The notes below the pieces were generated by a model. It worked only from the letters and a program-made list of their open reading frames with translations. It was not told the origin of the DNA and searched no databases. A program made the translations under genes and the position numbers. A stretch of DNA of 64,000 bases from CAXXOK01 sp963678055 (GTDB lineage Bacteria > Bacillota > Clostridia > Christensenellales > Aristaeellaceae). How positions within the stretch are numbered: position 1 is the stretch's first letter; every line of letters starts with the position of its first letter. Of the stretch, positions 17,715-26,603 are shown piece by piece. The DNA is taken from contig OY782679.1 in NCBI GenBank assembly GCA_963678055.1, positions 2,232,001-2,296,000 of the forward strand, in the 5' to 3' direction.

Positions 17715-18767
17715 TTATTGTTTATGTGCTTCCTTTACCTTGGCAAATATCGCCTGCAGCACGATAAAGAAGCAGAGCAGCATCGCTGTAAGAACATTGG
17801 ACCATGACGACATCAGCTTTCCGTGTGTTTTCACTAGGCTGGATATTGTGCCGTTGATCAAAACACCAAAGAACGAGCCAATGACATTGCCAACGCCGCC
17901 TGTCATTAACGTACCGCCGATAACAGTCGAGGCGATCGCGTCCATTTCAAGCCCAGTGGCCTGCATCGGCGTTCCGGACATGGAGTTCAAGCAATACAAT
18001 ATGCTGCCGATGGATGTTAACAAGCTACAGAGCATATAGGCGCGCATCCGCGTCTTTCTTACGTCCAAACCCATGAGCTGAGCAGACTGCTGGTTTCCAC
18101 CCACCGCGTACAGGCTGCGTCCAAATCGCGTATAGCGAAGAACGAGGAAGATCACGACCAACAGCGTCAGTGCAACGATTACGGAAATGCGGAGATAGGG
18201 CACCATCAATATGCCTCGTTTGTTGGTATACGCGCCGATATTAAATGGCATATTGATTCGTATGTTGGCTAGCGAGACGAAAAAGGAATCGGATACAATG
18301 CTAACCTGTTGGGTTGATAAGATCGCAGTCATACCGCGAGCGAAAAACATTCCCGCCATCGTGACGATGAAAGGCTGGATGCCTAAATACCCTACACAGT
18401 AGCCCATACCAAGCCCGAATAGTAAACCGATCATGATGACCATTACCATAAGCACCGGCGACGACCAACCCCAGTATTCAATGCCGACGGCCATGAACAT
18501 GCAGTTCATTGCCACCAGCGAGCCAACAGAGATATCAATGCCGCCGGTAAGCATCACAGCGGTCATCCCGGATACGATACAGATCAATCCAGCGTTGGAG
18601 ATCAGGATGTTGAGGAATGTCTGAAGGTTGGAAAATCCCTTGTACCCATAAACCAAACAACCTGTCGCGTACATCGCAATAAACAGCCCGACAGTAATTA
18701 AAATCAAAACATTGTTGGAGTTGAGTTTCCGGCGCGAGCGTTTTTGAACGCTTACATTGTTGCTCAC
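17715..18767 (-). CDS. yjfF: Sugar ABC transporter permease, YjfF-like
   Basis: 350 residues of the RbsC/AraH permease family with about 8-10 membrane segments. IVSGMTAVMLTGGIDISVGS is the family signature. TRFGRSLYAVGGNQQSAQLMG and DAIASTVIGGTLMTGGVG track the E. coli YjfF sequence closely by memory, more so than RbsC. With the YtfT-like permease it forms the membrane heterodimer of a galactofuranose-family importer. It starts inside the end of ytfT (four-base ATGA overlap), is last in the operon, and is followed by a strong terminator. Confidence 0.9.
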   Translation of the reverse strand: MSNNVSVQKRSRRKLNSNNVLILITVGLFIAMYATGCLVYGYKGFSNLQTFLNILISNAGLICIVSGMTAVMLTGGIDISVGSLVAMNCMFMAVGIEYWGWSSPVLMVMVIMIGLLFGLGMGYCVGYLGIQPFIVTMAGMFFARGMTAILSTQQVSIVSDSFFVSLANIRINMPFNIGAYTNKRGILMVPYLRISVIVALTLLVVIFLVLRYTRFGRSLYAVGGNQQSAQLMGLDVRKTRMRAYMLCSLLTSIGSILYCLNSMSGTPMQATGLEMDAIASTVIGGTLMTGGVGNVIGSFFGVLINGTISSLVKTHGKLMSSWSNVLTAMLLCFFIVLQAIFAKVKEAHKQ

Positions 18768-19846
18768 GTGCGCACCGCCTTTCCGCTAGCAAGCGCAGCT
18801 TTGTTGGCAGCCCGCTTTGCAAAGTATGCCTTAACCGTCGGCGACTGGATGGTAACGATGGTAATAACAATGACTGCCTTAAACAGCGGCGCTTGTGCCG
18901 AGCTTACCCCCAGCGCGTACAGTGTGGTTGTAATGGCCTGGATGGTGTATGCACCGATAATGGAACCCGGCATGCGGAACTTACCGCCGCCTAAGCTATT
19001 GCCGCCCAGCGCAACGGCCAGGATGGCATCCAGTTCCAGATACAGGCCGATATTATTGGTATCAGCGGAGTAAATGCGGCTGGTAGCCTGTAAGCCTGCA
19101 ATGCCTGCGCACAATCCGGAGATAACGAACGCCGTGAAGATAATCCGCTTGGAGCGGTATCCCGCTACGCGAGCGGCGTTTTTGTTGATCCCGACAGATT
19201 GTACATATACGCCCAGCGCTGTATACCGCAAAGCCAGCATCGTCAGTGCGATACAAGCCGCCGTGGTAATGATCGGCGTTGGGAATATCCACAAGTATCC
19301 GCCAAAGACCTGGAATGACGGCTCACGAATATACACAATGGTATTGTTGCAAAGCAGAAGCCCGATGGCACGCCCGGCTGAAAATAGTATCAGGGTAGCG
19401 ACCATTGGCTGTATGTTTAAGTAGGAAGCAAGAAAGCCGTTGAACATACCGGCCAATACGGCAATGGCAATGCCGCCCAACAGGCCGAAGACTAACGGTA
19501 TTGCATACGATGAAACATTTGCGTTGCCAAATCCCGCCAGCAGCATGCAGCACATGCCGCCTGCAAGGCTCATCACCGAACCGACGGAAATGTCAGCCCC
19601 GGCAGAAGCCGAAACAACGAAAGTCATGCCGATCGCGAGAATCGCAGCTTCGCTGCCGCGGTTGAGGATATCAATAATGCGGCCGTAGAGTACACCATTT
19701 TTAATCGTGATAGAGAAAAACTCAAATGCCGCACCGCCATTGGCGATGTCGAAGATAATGTTTACCGCCATCACCAGCAGCATACTGAAGATGGGTAGGA
19801 ACAGGTACATTTTTGAAATTTTCTTGATGGTTTCTTTCACAGTCAT
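18764..19846 (-). CDS. ytfT: Sugar ABC transporter permease, YtfT-like
   Basis: 360 residues. GRIIDILNRGSEAAILAIGM followed by the ADISVGSVMSLAGG segment closely resembles YtfT of the E. coli galactofuranose importer. ALRYTALGVYVQSVGIN, ELDAILAVALGGNSLGGG and several hydrophobic segments fit the RbsC-like permease fold. It pairs with the YjfF-like protein and the RbsA-type double ATPase. It overlaps both neighbours by four bases, so the three are translated as a coupled unit. Galactofuranose is the sugar of the best-known relatives; the real ligand here is not shown. Confidence 0.9.
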   Translation of the reverse strand: MTVKETIKKISKMYLFLPIFSMLLVMAVNIIFDIANGGAAFEFFSITIKNGVLYGRIIDILNRGSEAAILAIGMTFVVSASAGADISVGSVMSLAGGMCCMLLAGFGNANVSSYAIPLVFGLLGGIAIAVLAGMFNGFLASYLNIQPMVATLILFSAGRAIGLLLCNNTIVYIREPSFQVFGGYLWIFPTPIITTAACIALTMLALRYTALGVYVQSVGINKNAARVAGYRSKRIIFTAFVISGLCAGIAGLQATSRIYSADTNNIGLYLELDAILAVALGGNSLGGGKFRMPGSIIGAYTIQAITTTLYALGVSSAQAPLFKAVIVITIVTIQSPTVKAYFAKRAANKAALASGKAVRT

Positions 19847-21357
19847 CGTGCCTCACCCCCGGCGATTGCCTGCATTACCGTTTCTTGTGTCATGTTGCCA
19901 GACAATTCCTTTACTTTTTCTCTGTCGCGCAATACGGCAAGTCGATTGCAGGTGCGAAGCATTTCTTCAATCTCAGAAGAGATGAACAAAATGCCTTTCC
20001 CATCTTCCGCCAGCCGGATAATCAGTTTCTGAATTTCAGTTTTCGTGCCGATATCAATACCGCGTGTCGGTTCATCCAAAATCAGGAAATCCGGATCGGT
20101 TGCCAGCCAGCGTGCAATGATGACCTTCTGCTGGTTTCCGCCGGAGAGCTGCTTAACCAGCGTTTCACGGCTTGGTGTTTTAATTTGCAGAAGCTTGATA
20201 AAGTGATCCGCAATCTCGCACTGCTCCTTATGGGGCATCAGCCGTACCATACCACGCCTTGCTTGAATGGCCAGGATGATATTCTCACGCACGGAGAGAT
20301 CTTCAATGATACCCTCGGCCTTACGGTCATCGGGCAGCATACCCATGCCATATTTAACGGCATCAATCGGATGCTTGATTTTTACCGGTTTTCCTTTAAA
20401 TTGCAAACAGCCGGTTTGCGTTTTATCCGCACCATAGATGGCCCGGGCCAGTTCGCTGCGCCCAGAGCCCAGCAAACCCGTGAGTCCTACCACTTCGCCA
20501 GAGCCGATTTTCATATCAAATGGCTTGATTTTACCCGCATGGCTTAACCCCTGTGCATCAATCAAGTCATTATTATGCTTGTTGAGATCGAATTCCGGTT
20601 TGATTTGTTTTAAGTCTTCGATATCTTTACCCATCATGGCTGCGATCAGTTTGATGCGCGGCAGCTCCGCGATGGAATACTCACCAATTAGCTTGCCATT
20701 GCGCAGCACTGTAATGCGGTCGCAAACAGCATATACTTGTTCCAGAAAGTGTGTTACGAAAACAATGCCGACGCCTTGATCGCGCAGTTTTGTCATCAGG
20801 TCAAACAGCGTCTGTACTTCTTTGTCATCCAGCGACGAAGTCGGTTCGTCCAGAATCAGTACTTTACACTCCATATCCACCGCACGCGCGATGGCGATCA
20901 TCTGTTGCAGTGCCAGAGAATACTCTTCAAGATTTTGTTCTACATCAATGTATAAATCAAATGTATGCATTAGCTTTTCGGCGAGCCGATGCATTTCTTT
21001 CCGATCAATTGTGTTAAGCTTGGTCATAGGTTCGCGCCCGATAAACAGGTTTTCCGCAACGCTCAAGTTCGGGCACAGGTTGATCTCCTGATAAACGGTT
21101 GATATGCCGTTTCCCTGCGCTTCTAATGTGGAGCGGTTGCGGATAGGATCCGGACATCCATCGACGCGAATCTCGCCCGCATCAAAATCATACACACCTG
21201 TCAGGCACTTAATCAGTGTGGATTTTCCGGCACCGTTTTCGCCCATCAGCGCATGAATCTCGCCTTTCCGCAACGTAATATCCACGCAGTCCAGCGCTTT
21301 GACACCTGGAAACGTCATGCTGATGCCACGCATCGTCAGGACGATATCGTTGCCCAT
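19843..21357 (-). CDS. ytfR: Sugar ABC transporter ATP-binding protein, two ABC domains (YtfR-like)
   Basis: 504 residues from the ATG at 21357, seven bases after AGAAGGA; the ATG at 21375 lies before that site. Two ABC modules: Walker A MGENGAGKSTL with Walker B VLILDEPTSSLD in the first, and GLLGSGRSELARAIYG, LSGGNQQKVIIARWL and FLILDEPTRGIDIG in the second, which has the atypical Walker A usual for RbsA/MglA proteins. It drives sugar import with the two permeases. It is separated from the ytfQ-like gene by 150 bases holding a hairpin, which may lower ATPase expression relative to the binding protein. Confidence 0.93.
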   Translation of the reverse strand: MGNDIVLTMRGISMTFPGVKALDCVDITLRKGEIHALMGENGAGKSTLIKCLTGVYDFDAGEIRVDGCPDPIRNRSTLEAQGNGISTVYQEINLCPNLSVAENLFIGREPMTKLNTIDRKEMHRLAEKLMHTFDLYIDVEQNLEEYSLALQQMIAIARAVDMECKVLILDEPTSSLDDKEVQTLFDLMTKLRDQGVGIVFVTHFLEQVYAVCDRITVLRNGKLIGEYSIAELPRIKLIAAMMGKDIEDLKQIKPEFDLNKHNNDLIDAQGLSHAGKIKPFDMKIGSGEVVGLTGLLGSGRSELARAIYGADKTQTGCLQFKGKPVKIKHPIDAVKYGMGMLPDDRKAEGIIEDLSVRENIILAIQARRGMVRLMPHKEQCEIADHFIKLLQIKTPSRETLVKQLSGGNQQKVIIARWLATDPDFLILDEPTRGIDIGTKTEIQKLIIRLAEDGKGILFISSEIEEMLRTCNRLAVLRDREKVKELSGNMTQETVMQAIAGGEAR

Positions 21358-21444
21358 TGCTATTCCTTCTTTCATTCGTTACTATCATAGCATATTTTTA
21401 GGCGGAAGCACAGGCATCATGCCGCCTGCGACTCCATAACAAGA

Positions 21445-21478
21445 GGAACATGGGAGTGTTTAATCTCTCCCATGTTCC
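21445..21478 (-). terminator. Intra-operon hairpin between binding-protein and ATPase genes
   Basis: GGAACATGGGAG and CTCCCATGTTCC form a perfect twelve-base-pair stem just after the ytfQ-like stop. It probably causes partial termination or 3'-end stabilisation, a common way to make binding protein in excess over the transporter. Confidence 0.75.
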
Positions 21479-21528
21479 CTTTGCTGTTAGCTCCAATCAA
21501 GATTGATCAGAGTGGAGAGTGGTTGTTC

Positions 21529-22506
21529 TTAGTATGCGCGGCCGTCCAGGACTTCCTGCGTCATGGTGATGGCCAGATCAGATTCGATGCCAGGTGCTAC
21601 GAAGGCCTGGTCAACAACCAGCGTGAACGCGGGGACTTCTTCGCCAGCCTGAAGCTTGGCGATAACGTCTGCGGCATAGCCAGCCTGCAGGGGATTGCAC
21701 TCTACGTTGCAGTGGAACGCGCCGTCCAGCGTGTACTGGAGGCCAGCGTTGGTTGCATCGTAAGAGATGATGATAACGTCGCCGTCAACACCGTAGGTGA
21801 TGCCAGCTGCGTCCATCGCATCCATGGCGCCATAGGCCATGTTATCATTCTGGGCAACGACTACGTTGAAGCCGCCTTCATAGGACTTGATGAAGCTTTC
21901 CATGACTTCCTGGCCGCCTGCCTGGGTGAAGTCGCCGGACTGGCTGTCAACCATGGTCCATTCAGGGTGGCTTTCCATGATGGCGTTGAAACCATCGGAA
22001 CGGCCGATTGCTGCGGAAGAACCAACGCTGCCTTCGAGAACGAGGATGTTGGCTTCTGCGCCATCAAGGTACTCAGCCAGCCATTTGCCGGCGGTTTCAC
22101 CTTCGGCGACCATGTCGGTTCCGATTGCGGTGGTGTACAGATCGGCGGGAGCGTCAACGCTGCGGTCAACGATCAGCACGGGGATGCCAGCGGCTTTCGC
22201 TTCGGCAAGCACGGTGTCCCAGCCAGCGCTCTGGATGGGGGCGATGCAGATGAAATCCAGATCCTGCTCGATAAAGCTGCGGACAGCTTCCAGCTGGACA
22301 ACGTGATCATTGTCTGCGTCTACGAAAGACAGTTCAAAACCATTCTCGGCAGAGAAGGTATTTTTGAAGTCTTCGGTGTTGGCGTTACGCCAGTCAGATT
22401 CGTGGCCCACCTGGGCATAGCCAACGCTAATGGTATCAGCGGATGCCGATACTGCAAACGCCAGGATCATTGCCAGAGCCATCATAAGGGATAGTAGTTT
22501 TTTCAT
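21529..22506 (-). CDS. ytfQ: Periplasmic-type sugar-binding protein, YtfQ-like
   Basis: 325 residues. The ATG at 22506 follows AAGGAGGAACATCC. A Sec signal peptide (SLMMALAMILAFAVSASA) has no lipobox cysteine, so the protein may be released or held by the permeases; that is unusual for a Gram-positive binding protein. The mature part opens DTISVGYAQVGHESDWR and continues EAVRSFIEQDLDFICIAPI and GWDTVLAEAKAAGIPVLIVD, the YtfQ-type opening of the type 1 periplasmic binding fold. VVVAQNDNMAYGAMDAM and NVECNPLQAGYA fit the hinge and ligand pocket. It should deliver a monosaccharide, perhaps galactofuranose or a relative, to the importer encoded downstream. Confidence 0.93.
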   Translation of the reverse strand: MKKLLSLMMALAMILAFAVSASADTISVGYAQVGHESDWRNANTEDFKNTFSAENGFELSFVDADNDHVVQLEAVRSFIEQDLDFICIAPIQSAGWDTVLAEAKAAGIPVLIVDRSVDAPADLYTTAIGTDMVAEGETAGKWLAEYLDGAEANILVLEGSVGSSAAIGRSDGFNAIMESHPEWTMVDSQSGDFTQAGGQEVMESFIKSYEGGFNVVVAQNDNMAYGAMDAMDAAGITYGVDGDVIIISYDATNAGLQYTLDGAFHCNVECNPLQAGYAADVIAKLQAGEEVPAFTLVVDQAFVAPGIESDLAITMTQEVLDGRAY

Positions 22507-22555
22507 GGATGTTCCTCCTTATTATTTTCGGGGTAATATGCATACCCCCCAAGGT

Positions 22556-22567
22556 AATGTATACATT
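22556..22567. promoter_or_regulatory. Palindrome AATGTATACATT upstream of ytfQ
   Basis: A perfect twelve-base palindrome 50 bases before the binding-protein start, within an AT-rich probable promoter. Its GTATAC core also occurs in the palindrome at 26198. It may be a repressor or activator site; no family match was made. Confidence 0.4.
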
Positions 22568-22696
22568 GTATTATGATTTTCACGGCGGAAAAAGCCACGC
22601 CTTTCATGAAATGGTTAAGTTTTTTATGAAGTTTATCCACCGCGTAAACTGGCCGTACGTTTAAGTATTGTAAATTTCCGATATATGGGTAATATT

Positions 22697-24289
22697 TTAC
22701 GATTCGTTGGCTTTTCGGAAATCACGCGGAGATTGATTGGTATGCTTTTTAAACAAGTAGCTGAAGTAGTGCGGATCGTTATACCCCACGCTGGCGGCAA
22801 CATCGGAGGTTCTCATCTGCCGGTTGCTCAGCAGCTCCTTGGCTTTGTCGATGCGAATTGTGGTGAGGTATTCTGTAAACGTAACGCCCGCTTCCTGTGA
22901 AAACACCGTACAAAAGTGATTGTTACTCAGCGCCACCTCACCGGCTACCTGGCGAAGTGTAAGCCCGGGATCAGCATAATGCTCAACAATGAAAGCCTTG
23001 GCCTTGCGCAGTACCATATTATATCGGGTAGAGCCTTGCGCATCACGGAACTCCAGCGCCTTGCCAATCACATCTCTTGCAAGCGTCAGCGTTTCTTCCA
23101 CTGCAATGGCTACTGTGGACTTCCCCTCGTTCTGGAAAGCCGCTGGAATGATCTTCTGGGGTTCGCCGCCGCATTCACGTACAATGCGCGATGCGACCAG
23201 CACAATATCCACAAACAGATAGTTCATGAGTAGCTTGCTCTTGGCTGCCGATTCGCCCATCTCCGCCAGACAATCATCTAAAATAGTGTCAATGTCCTCG
23301 CGGCTGGCGTGGCGGATGCGCTCGTAAAGTTTCGGCATTTTCAGGTTCATAAGCGAAAGACTTTCAGCAGGCTCGATATCCAGCATGCCGACAATCCTGC
23401 GGCTTCGGTCATTATTATTCACATTTTGCATAGCGGTCAGCAAGGAGTAAGCATCCTGATAGGATTTCCGCACCTGATCCAGGGACTGGACAATGGTTCC
23501 AATCACCACACGGGGTTGCAGCGACGTATTCTGCTCGATATCATACATCGCTGATTGCGCGAATCCGTATGTGCGCTCTTCCACATCAATATCGTCATCG
23601 CCCATGACAAACAGCACAAATCTTCCCTGAATCTGGCACATAAACACCGTTCCGCCGGAATTATTGACCAATCGTTGTATGACGCTCTCCATCGATCGTA
23701 ATTCATCGACATTCGTAGCGCTACGAGCCGGGTCGATAATCATCACAAGATAGCGTTTGGCGGTCAAGCCGATCTGTAGTGACCGGGCACGCGAGACGAT
23801 TTCTTCCTGCTGCGCACCTAGAATTAAATCGCTCAGCAATTTTTGTTTCAATATTTCATTGGAGGATGCCAGCTGATAGCGATAAATGCGAAGCGCGGCC
23901 TGCTGCTGCTTTTCCGAGCTGATGATCTCGCCAACGCGTGTAAACACACGCCGGAGTTCCTGTGCGCTGACGGGCTTTAGCAAGTAATCTTTTACGCCGA
24001 GATATATCGCCTCTTTGGCGTATGCAAAATCATCATACCCGGAGATAATAATGATTGAGGTCCAAGGCATGGAAGCGCTGACTTTGCGGCACAATTCCAG
24101 CCCATCCATGAACGGCATGCGGATATCGGTGAGCAGGATATCGGGTTTGATATCCTGCATCATAGAAAGCGCCATCTCGCCATCGGACGCTTCCCCGACC
24201 AACTGAAATTCGGTGTCATCCCACGGAAAATTATTGCGAATCCCTTCGCGTACAACGATCTCATCATCCACCAGAAACACTTTGTACAT
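22697..24289 (-). CDS. YesN-type response regulator, REC plus AraC DNA-binding domain
   Basis: 530 residues from the ATG at 24289, seven bases after GGAGGG; the ATG at 24346 is rejected. The receiver domain (1-120) has VFLVDDE, DILLTDIRMPFMDGL (phospho-acceptor aspartate) and YLLKPV. A middle region of about 280 residues with YQLASSNEILKQKLL follows, as in YesN proteins. The last 100 residues are an AraC/XylS double helix-turn-helix (LTLRQVAGEVALSNNHFCTV, DVAASVGYNDPHYFSYLFKK). It probably controls the sugar importer downstream. No YesM-type histidine kinase gene is next to it in this window, which is unusual. Confidence 0.92.
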   Translation of the reverse strand: MYKVFLVDDEIVVREGIRNNFPWDDTEFQLVGEASDGEMALSMMQDIKPDILLTDIRMPFMDGLELCRKVSASMPWTSIIIISGYDDFAYAKEAIYLGVKDYLLKPVSAQELRRVFTRVGEIISSEKQQQAALRIYRYQLASSNEILKQKLLSDLILGAQQEEIVSRARSLQIGLTAKRYLVMIIDPARSATNVDELRSMESVIQRLVNNSGGTVFMCQIQGRFVLFVMGDDDIDVEERTYGFAQSAMYDIEQNTSLQPRVVIGTIVQSLDQVRKSYQDAYSLLTAMQNVNNNDRSRRIVGMLDIEPAESLSLMNLKMPKLYERIRHASREDIDTILDDCLAEMGESAAKSKLLMNYLFVDIVLVASRIVRECGGEPQKIIPAAFQNEGKSTVAIAVEETLTLARDVIGKALEFRDAQGSTRYNMVLRKAKAFIVEHYADPGLTLRQVAGEVALSNNHFCTVFSQEAGVTFTEYLTTIRIDKAKELLSNRQMRTSDVAASVGYNDPHYFSYLFKKHTNQSPRDFRKANES

Positions 24290-24582
24290 TCTCTGCCCTC
24301 CAAAAGGTACGTTCACCCGGCATTCCGCCGGCTCTATATTTGTCATTGCCTAGAAGATAGAACTCAAGCCATGACTGGTCACATCTTCGCCAGTGAGCAG
24401 GTATCCATATCGCTATTGCGAAACTGCCTATCCCTGCGGCGTGTCAATCTTAATCGCAAGGATTTCACATCAACAAGCCGTCAACACGGTCTGGCGGCTC
24501 TTTCAATATCTGCGCTTGTCTAACAAATCATTCTGTTTACTTCTCCTTGACAGCCATACAAATGCCATCACAACATAACAAG

Positions 24583-25566
24583 TTAATATCCCCGTGGCGC
24601 CAGTGAGTTCAGATCACTGTCAAACTCCGAAAACGAGCGCTCCACTGAATAGGTCTCCCGCGGAATCGGCTCGCCGGCCGCCAGCTTTTTGGCCAGTTCC
24701 ATCACACTGTCACCAATCAGCGGGGTACACTCGACCACGCAGTTGATTTTGCCCGCCTTCAGCAGGTCGATCGCCTCTTGCTCACCATCGACTGTAATAA
24801 TCACAATTTCTTTTCCGGGCTTAAGTCCCGCTTCCTCAATGGCCTCGATTGCCCCAAACGTCATCGCGTCATTGTGCGAATAGAGCACATCAATATCGTC
24901 GTGCCTGGAAAGCAGCGACTGCATGCACTCCTTGCCTTTGGAACGCAGAAAATCACCGGAAATGCTTTCGATGATCTCAAATCTGTCGTCTCCTTCAAAC
25001 ACGCTCCGAAAGCCTTCTGATCGCTGGCGCATAGGCGTGGAATCCAGCGTACCTGATATTTCAACGATTTTAACGTTATCATCTGATTTAAACTTTTTCA
25101 GCAGGAACTCCCCTGCTTTGATCCCTTCGGAAAGAAAGTCCGAGCCAACAAACCCCACATACAGGCTTTCATCCATCGTGTTAATGCGCCGGTCAGTAAT
25201 CAGTACAGGAATGCCCGCGGCTTTCGCCTCCATGAGCACGTTATCCCAGCCGTCTTCCACAATCGGCGCAAAGGCGATGATATCCACCTGATAGGCGATA
25301 AACGAGCGTATGGCTTTTATCTGGCTTTCCTGTTTTTGTTCGGCGTTTTCAAACATCAGCTGCACATTGGCACGTTTGGCGGCCTCCTGCACATCCCTGG
25401 TGTTTCCAAGCCGCCAGCCACTTTCTGAACCAAGCTGAGAAAACCCCAGGAGTACCTCCGCGTCGCTCGTCCGGGGCTCCGGCTCCTGCGTTTGGGTGCA
25501 CCCCGAGAGCAAAACGGCACAAAGTATAGCCGCCGCTATGATTTGTATAAGGGATCGGAACTTCAA
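24583..25566 (-). CDS. YtfQ-like sugar-binding lipoprotein
   Basis: About 327 residues. The start is best placed at a TTG at 25566 (LKFRSLIQIIA), which follows GAGAGGAAG; the ATG at 25584 contains that site. The signal peptide ends in the lipobox LLSGC, so the mature protein is lipid-anchored. LLGFSQLGSESGWRLGNT, IAFAPIVEDGWDNVLMEAK and CVVECTPLIG are YtfQ-like. With a second binding protein already present and this one next to the response regulator, it may act as a sensor input rather than only for transport (inference). It is followed by about 290 bases before the regulator, with no kinase. Confidence 0.85.
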   Translation of the reverse strand: MKFRSLIQIIAAAILCAVLLSGCTQTQEPEPRTSDAEVLLGFSQLGSESGWRLGNTRDVQEAAKRANVQLMFENAEQKQESQIKAIRSFIAYQVDIIAFAPIVEDGWDNVLMEAKAAGIPVLITDRRINTMDESLYVGFVGSDFLSEGIKAGEFLLKKFKSDDNVKIVEISGTLDSTPMRQRSEGFRSVFEGDDRFEIIESISGDFLRSKGKECMQSLLSRHDDIDVLYSHNDAMTFGAIEAIEEAGLKPGKEIVIITVDGEQEAIDLLKAGKINCVVECTPLIGDSVMELAKKLAAGEPIPRETYSVERSFSEFDSDLNSLAPRGY

Positions 25567-25584
25567 ATCTTCTCTTCCTCTCAT

Positions 25585-26603
25585 GAAAAGTCACTATAGA
25601 ACGGATTTATGTATGCACAGCATACTGTATTTCGTGTTTTGTTTCAATTATGGTTTGATCGTATGCCAGGCACAACAACAGTACCCTGGGTACAGTCACA
25701 TCGCTGTACCCATCCTCATTTTCACACTATAGAATCCGCTGTCATCCCTCCCATTTCATGATCTGGTCAGGGTCTCAGCCGGAAGGCCACCAGCTCGTCC
25801 GGCGCTGCACTTGGCGAAATATTTCATGCATTTTCTCTAATTGTAATTGCCATTCTTCGTTATCTTGCAATGCTCATCATAAACCCAGTTATCTATGAAA
25901 TGCAACCACCAACCGTGTATCAATTTATTCAAAAACTTCCTCTGCTCCTATTTATGTCTTGTAGTCATTTCAATAGACGCCAATCCTATCGCGCCATATA
26001 AATGGTCCTCCACCATGCCAAATGCTGGTAACCATTTTTCATGATTTCCGCCTCACCGGGCGGGCTGATATTTTCTCGATATCCGTCACATTTCAGTCGT
26101 ACCGATACTTTCATTCTTGAATTATTTCATATAGCATTTTACATAATGTGAATATATCTACTATTTTATCGGAAATATTTTAACTATTGATTGGCGTACA
26201 AGTATACTTGTGATTGTTCGTAATATTTTCCCCATAATCGTGAAATCTCGGTATTTTAACTTGCAGATCGTTTTCATATACTAAGTATAAATCTTGTTAT
26301 TATCAGCCAAAATAACTCCACATCTCAAATCGGGTGAGTGGCTGAGTTTAAACAACGAAAAAAGTGAGAGGAGAGATATAGGTCTCGCAAAACCATGCAA
26401 AACTTTACATCGCTACGTCGCACAATTATGAGGAATGAGGAAACAGAAACTGCTCAACACCGATTCTGCGTTGGTGTTGCACCTTGAAAAACACTGGTAC
26501 CGTAACAACAATGCACGAAAACCAAATGGACGGATATGCTGTAATATCGGCACAATACCGTCCTTTGGATATGTGCGCTACATAAGAGAGGGACAGATAC
26601 AGT
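25585..26603. other. Large AT-rich intergenic region before the plus-strand hydrolases
   Basis: About 1 kb between divergent genes with no supported coding sequence. It should carry the promoters of the lipoprotein (left) and of paralogue 3 (right). The right part (26100-26350) is very AT-rich and contains the perfect palindrome ACAAGTATACTTGT at 26198-26211. Confidence 0.5.
26198..26211. promoter_or_regulatory. Perfect 14-base palindrome, possible operator
   Basis: ACAAGTATACTTGT lies about 390 bases upstream of paralogue 3 in AT-rich DNA. Its GTATAC centre is shared with the palindrome before ytfQ. An operator role is inference. Confidence 0.4.

Noticed and set aside
21472..22494. 340-codon plus-strand frame opposite ytfQ
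   Set aside because: Antisense to a textbook YtfQ-like protein; no start signal.
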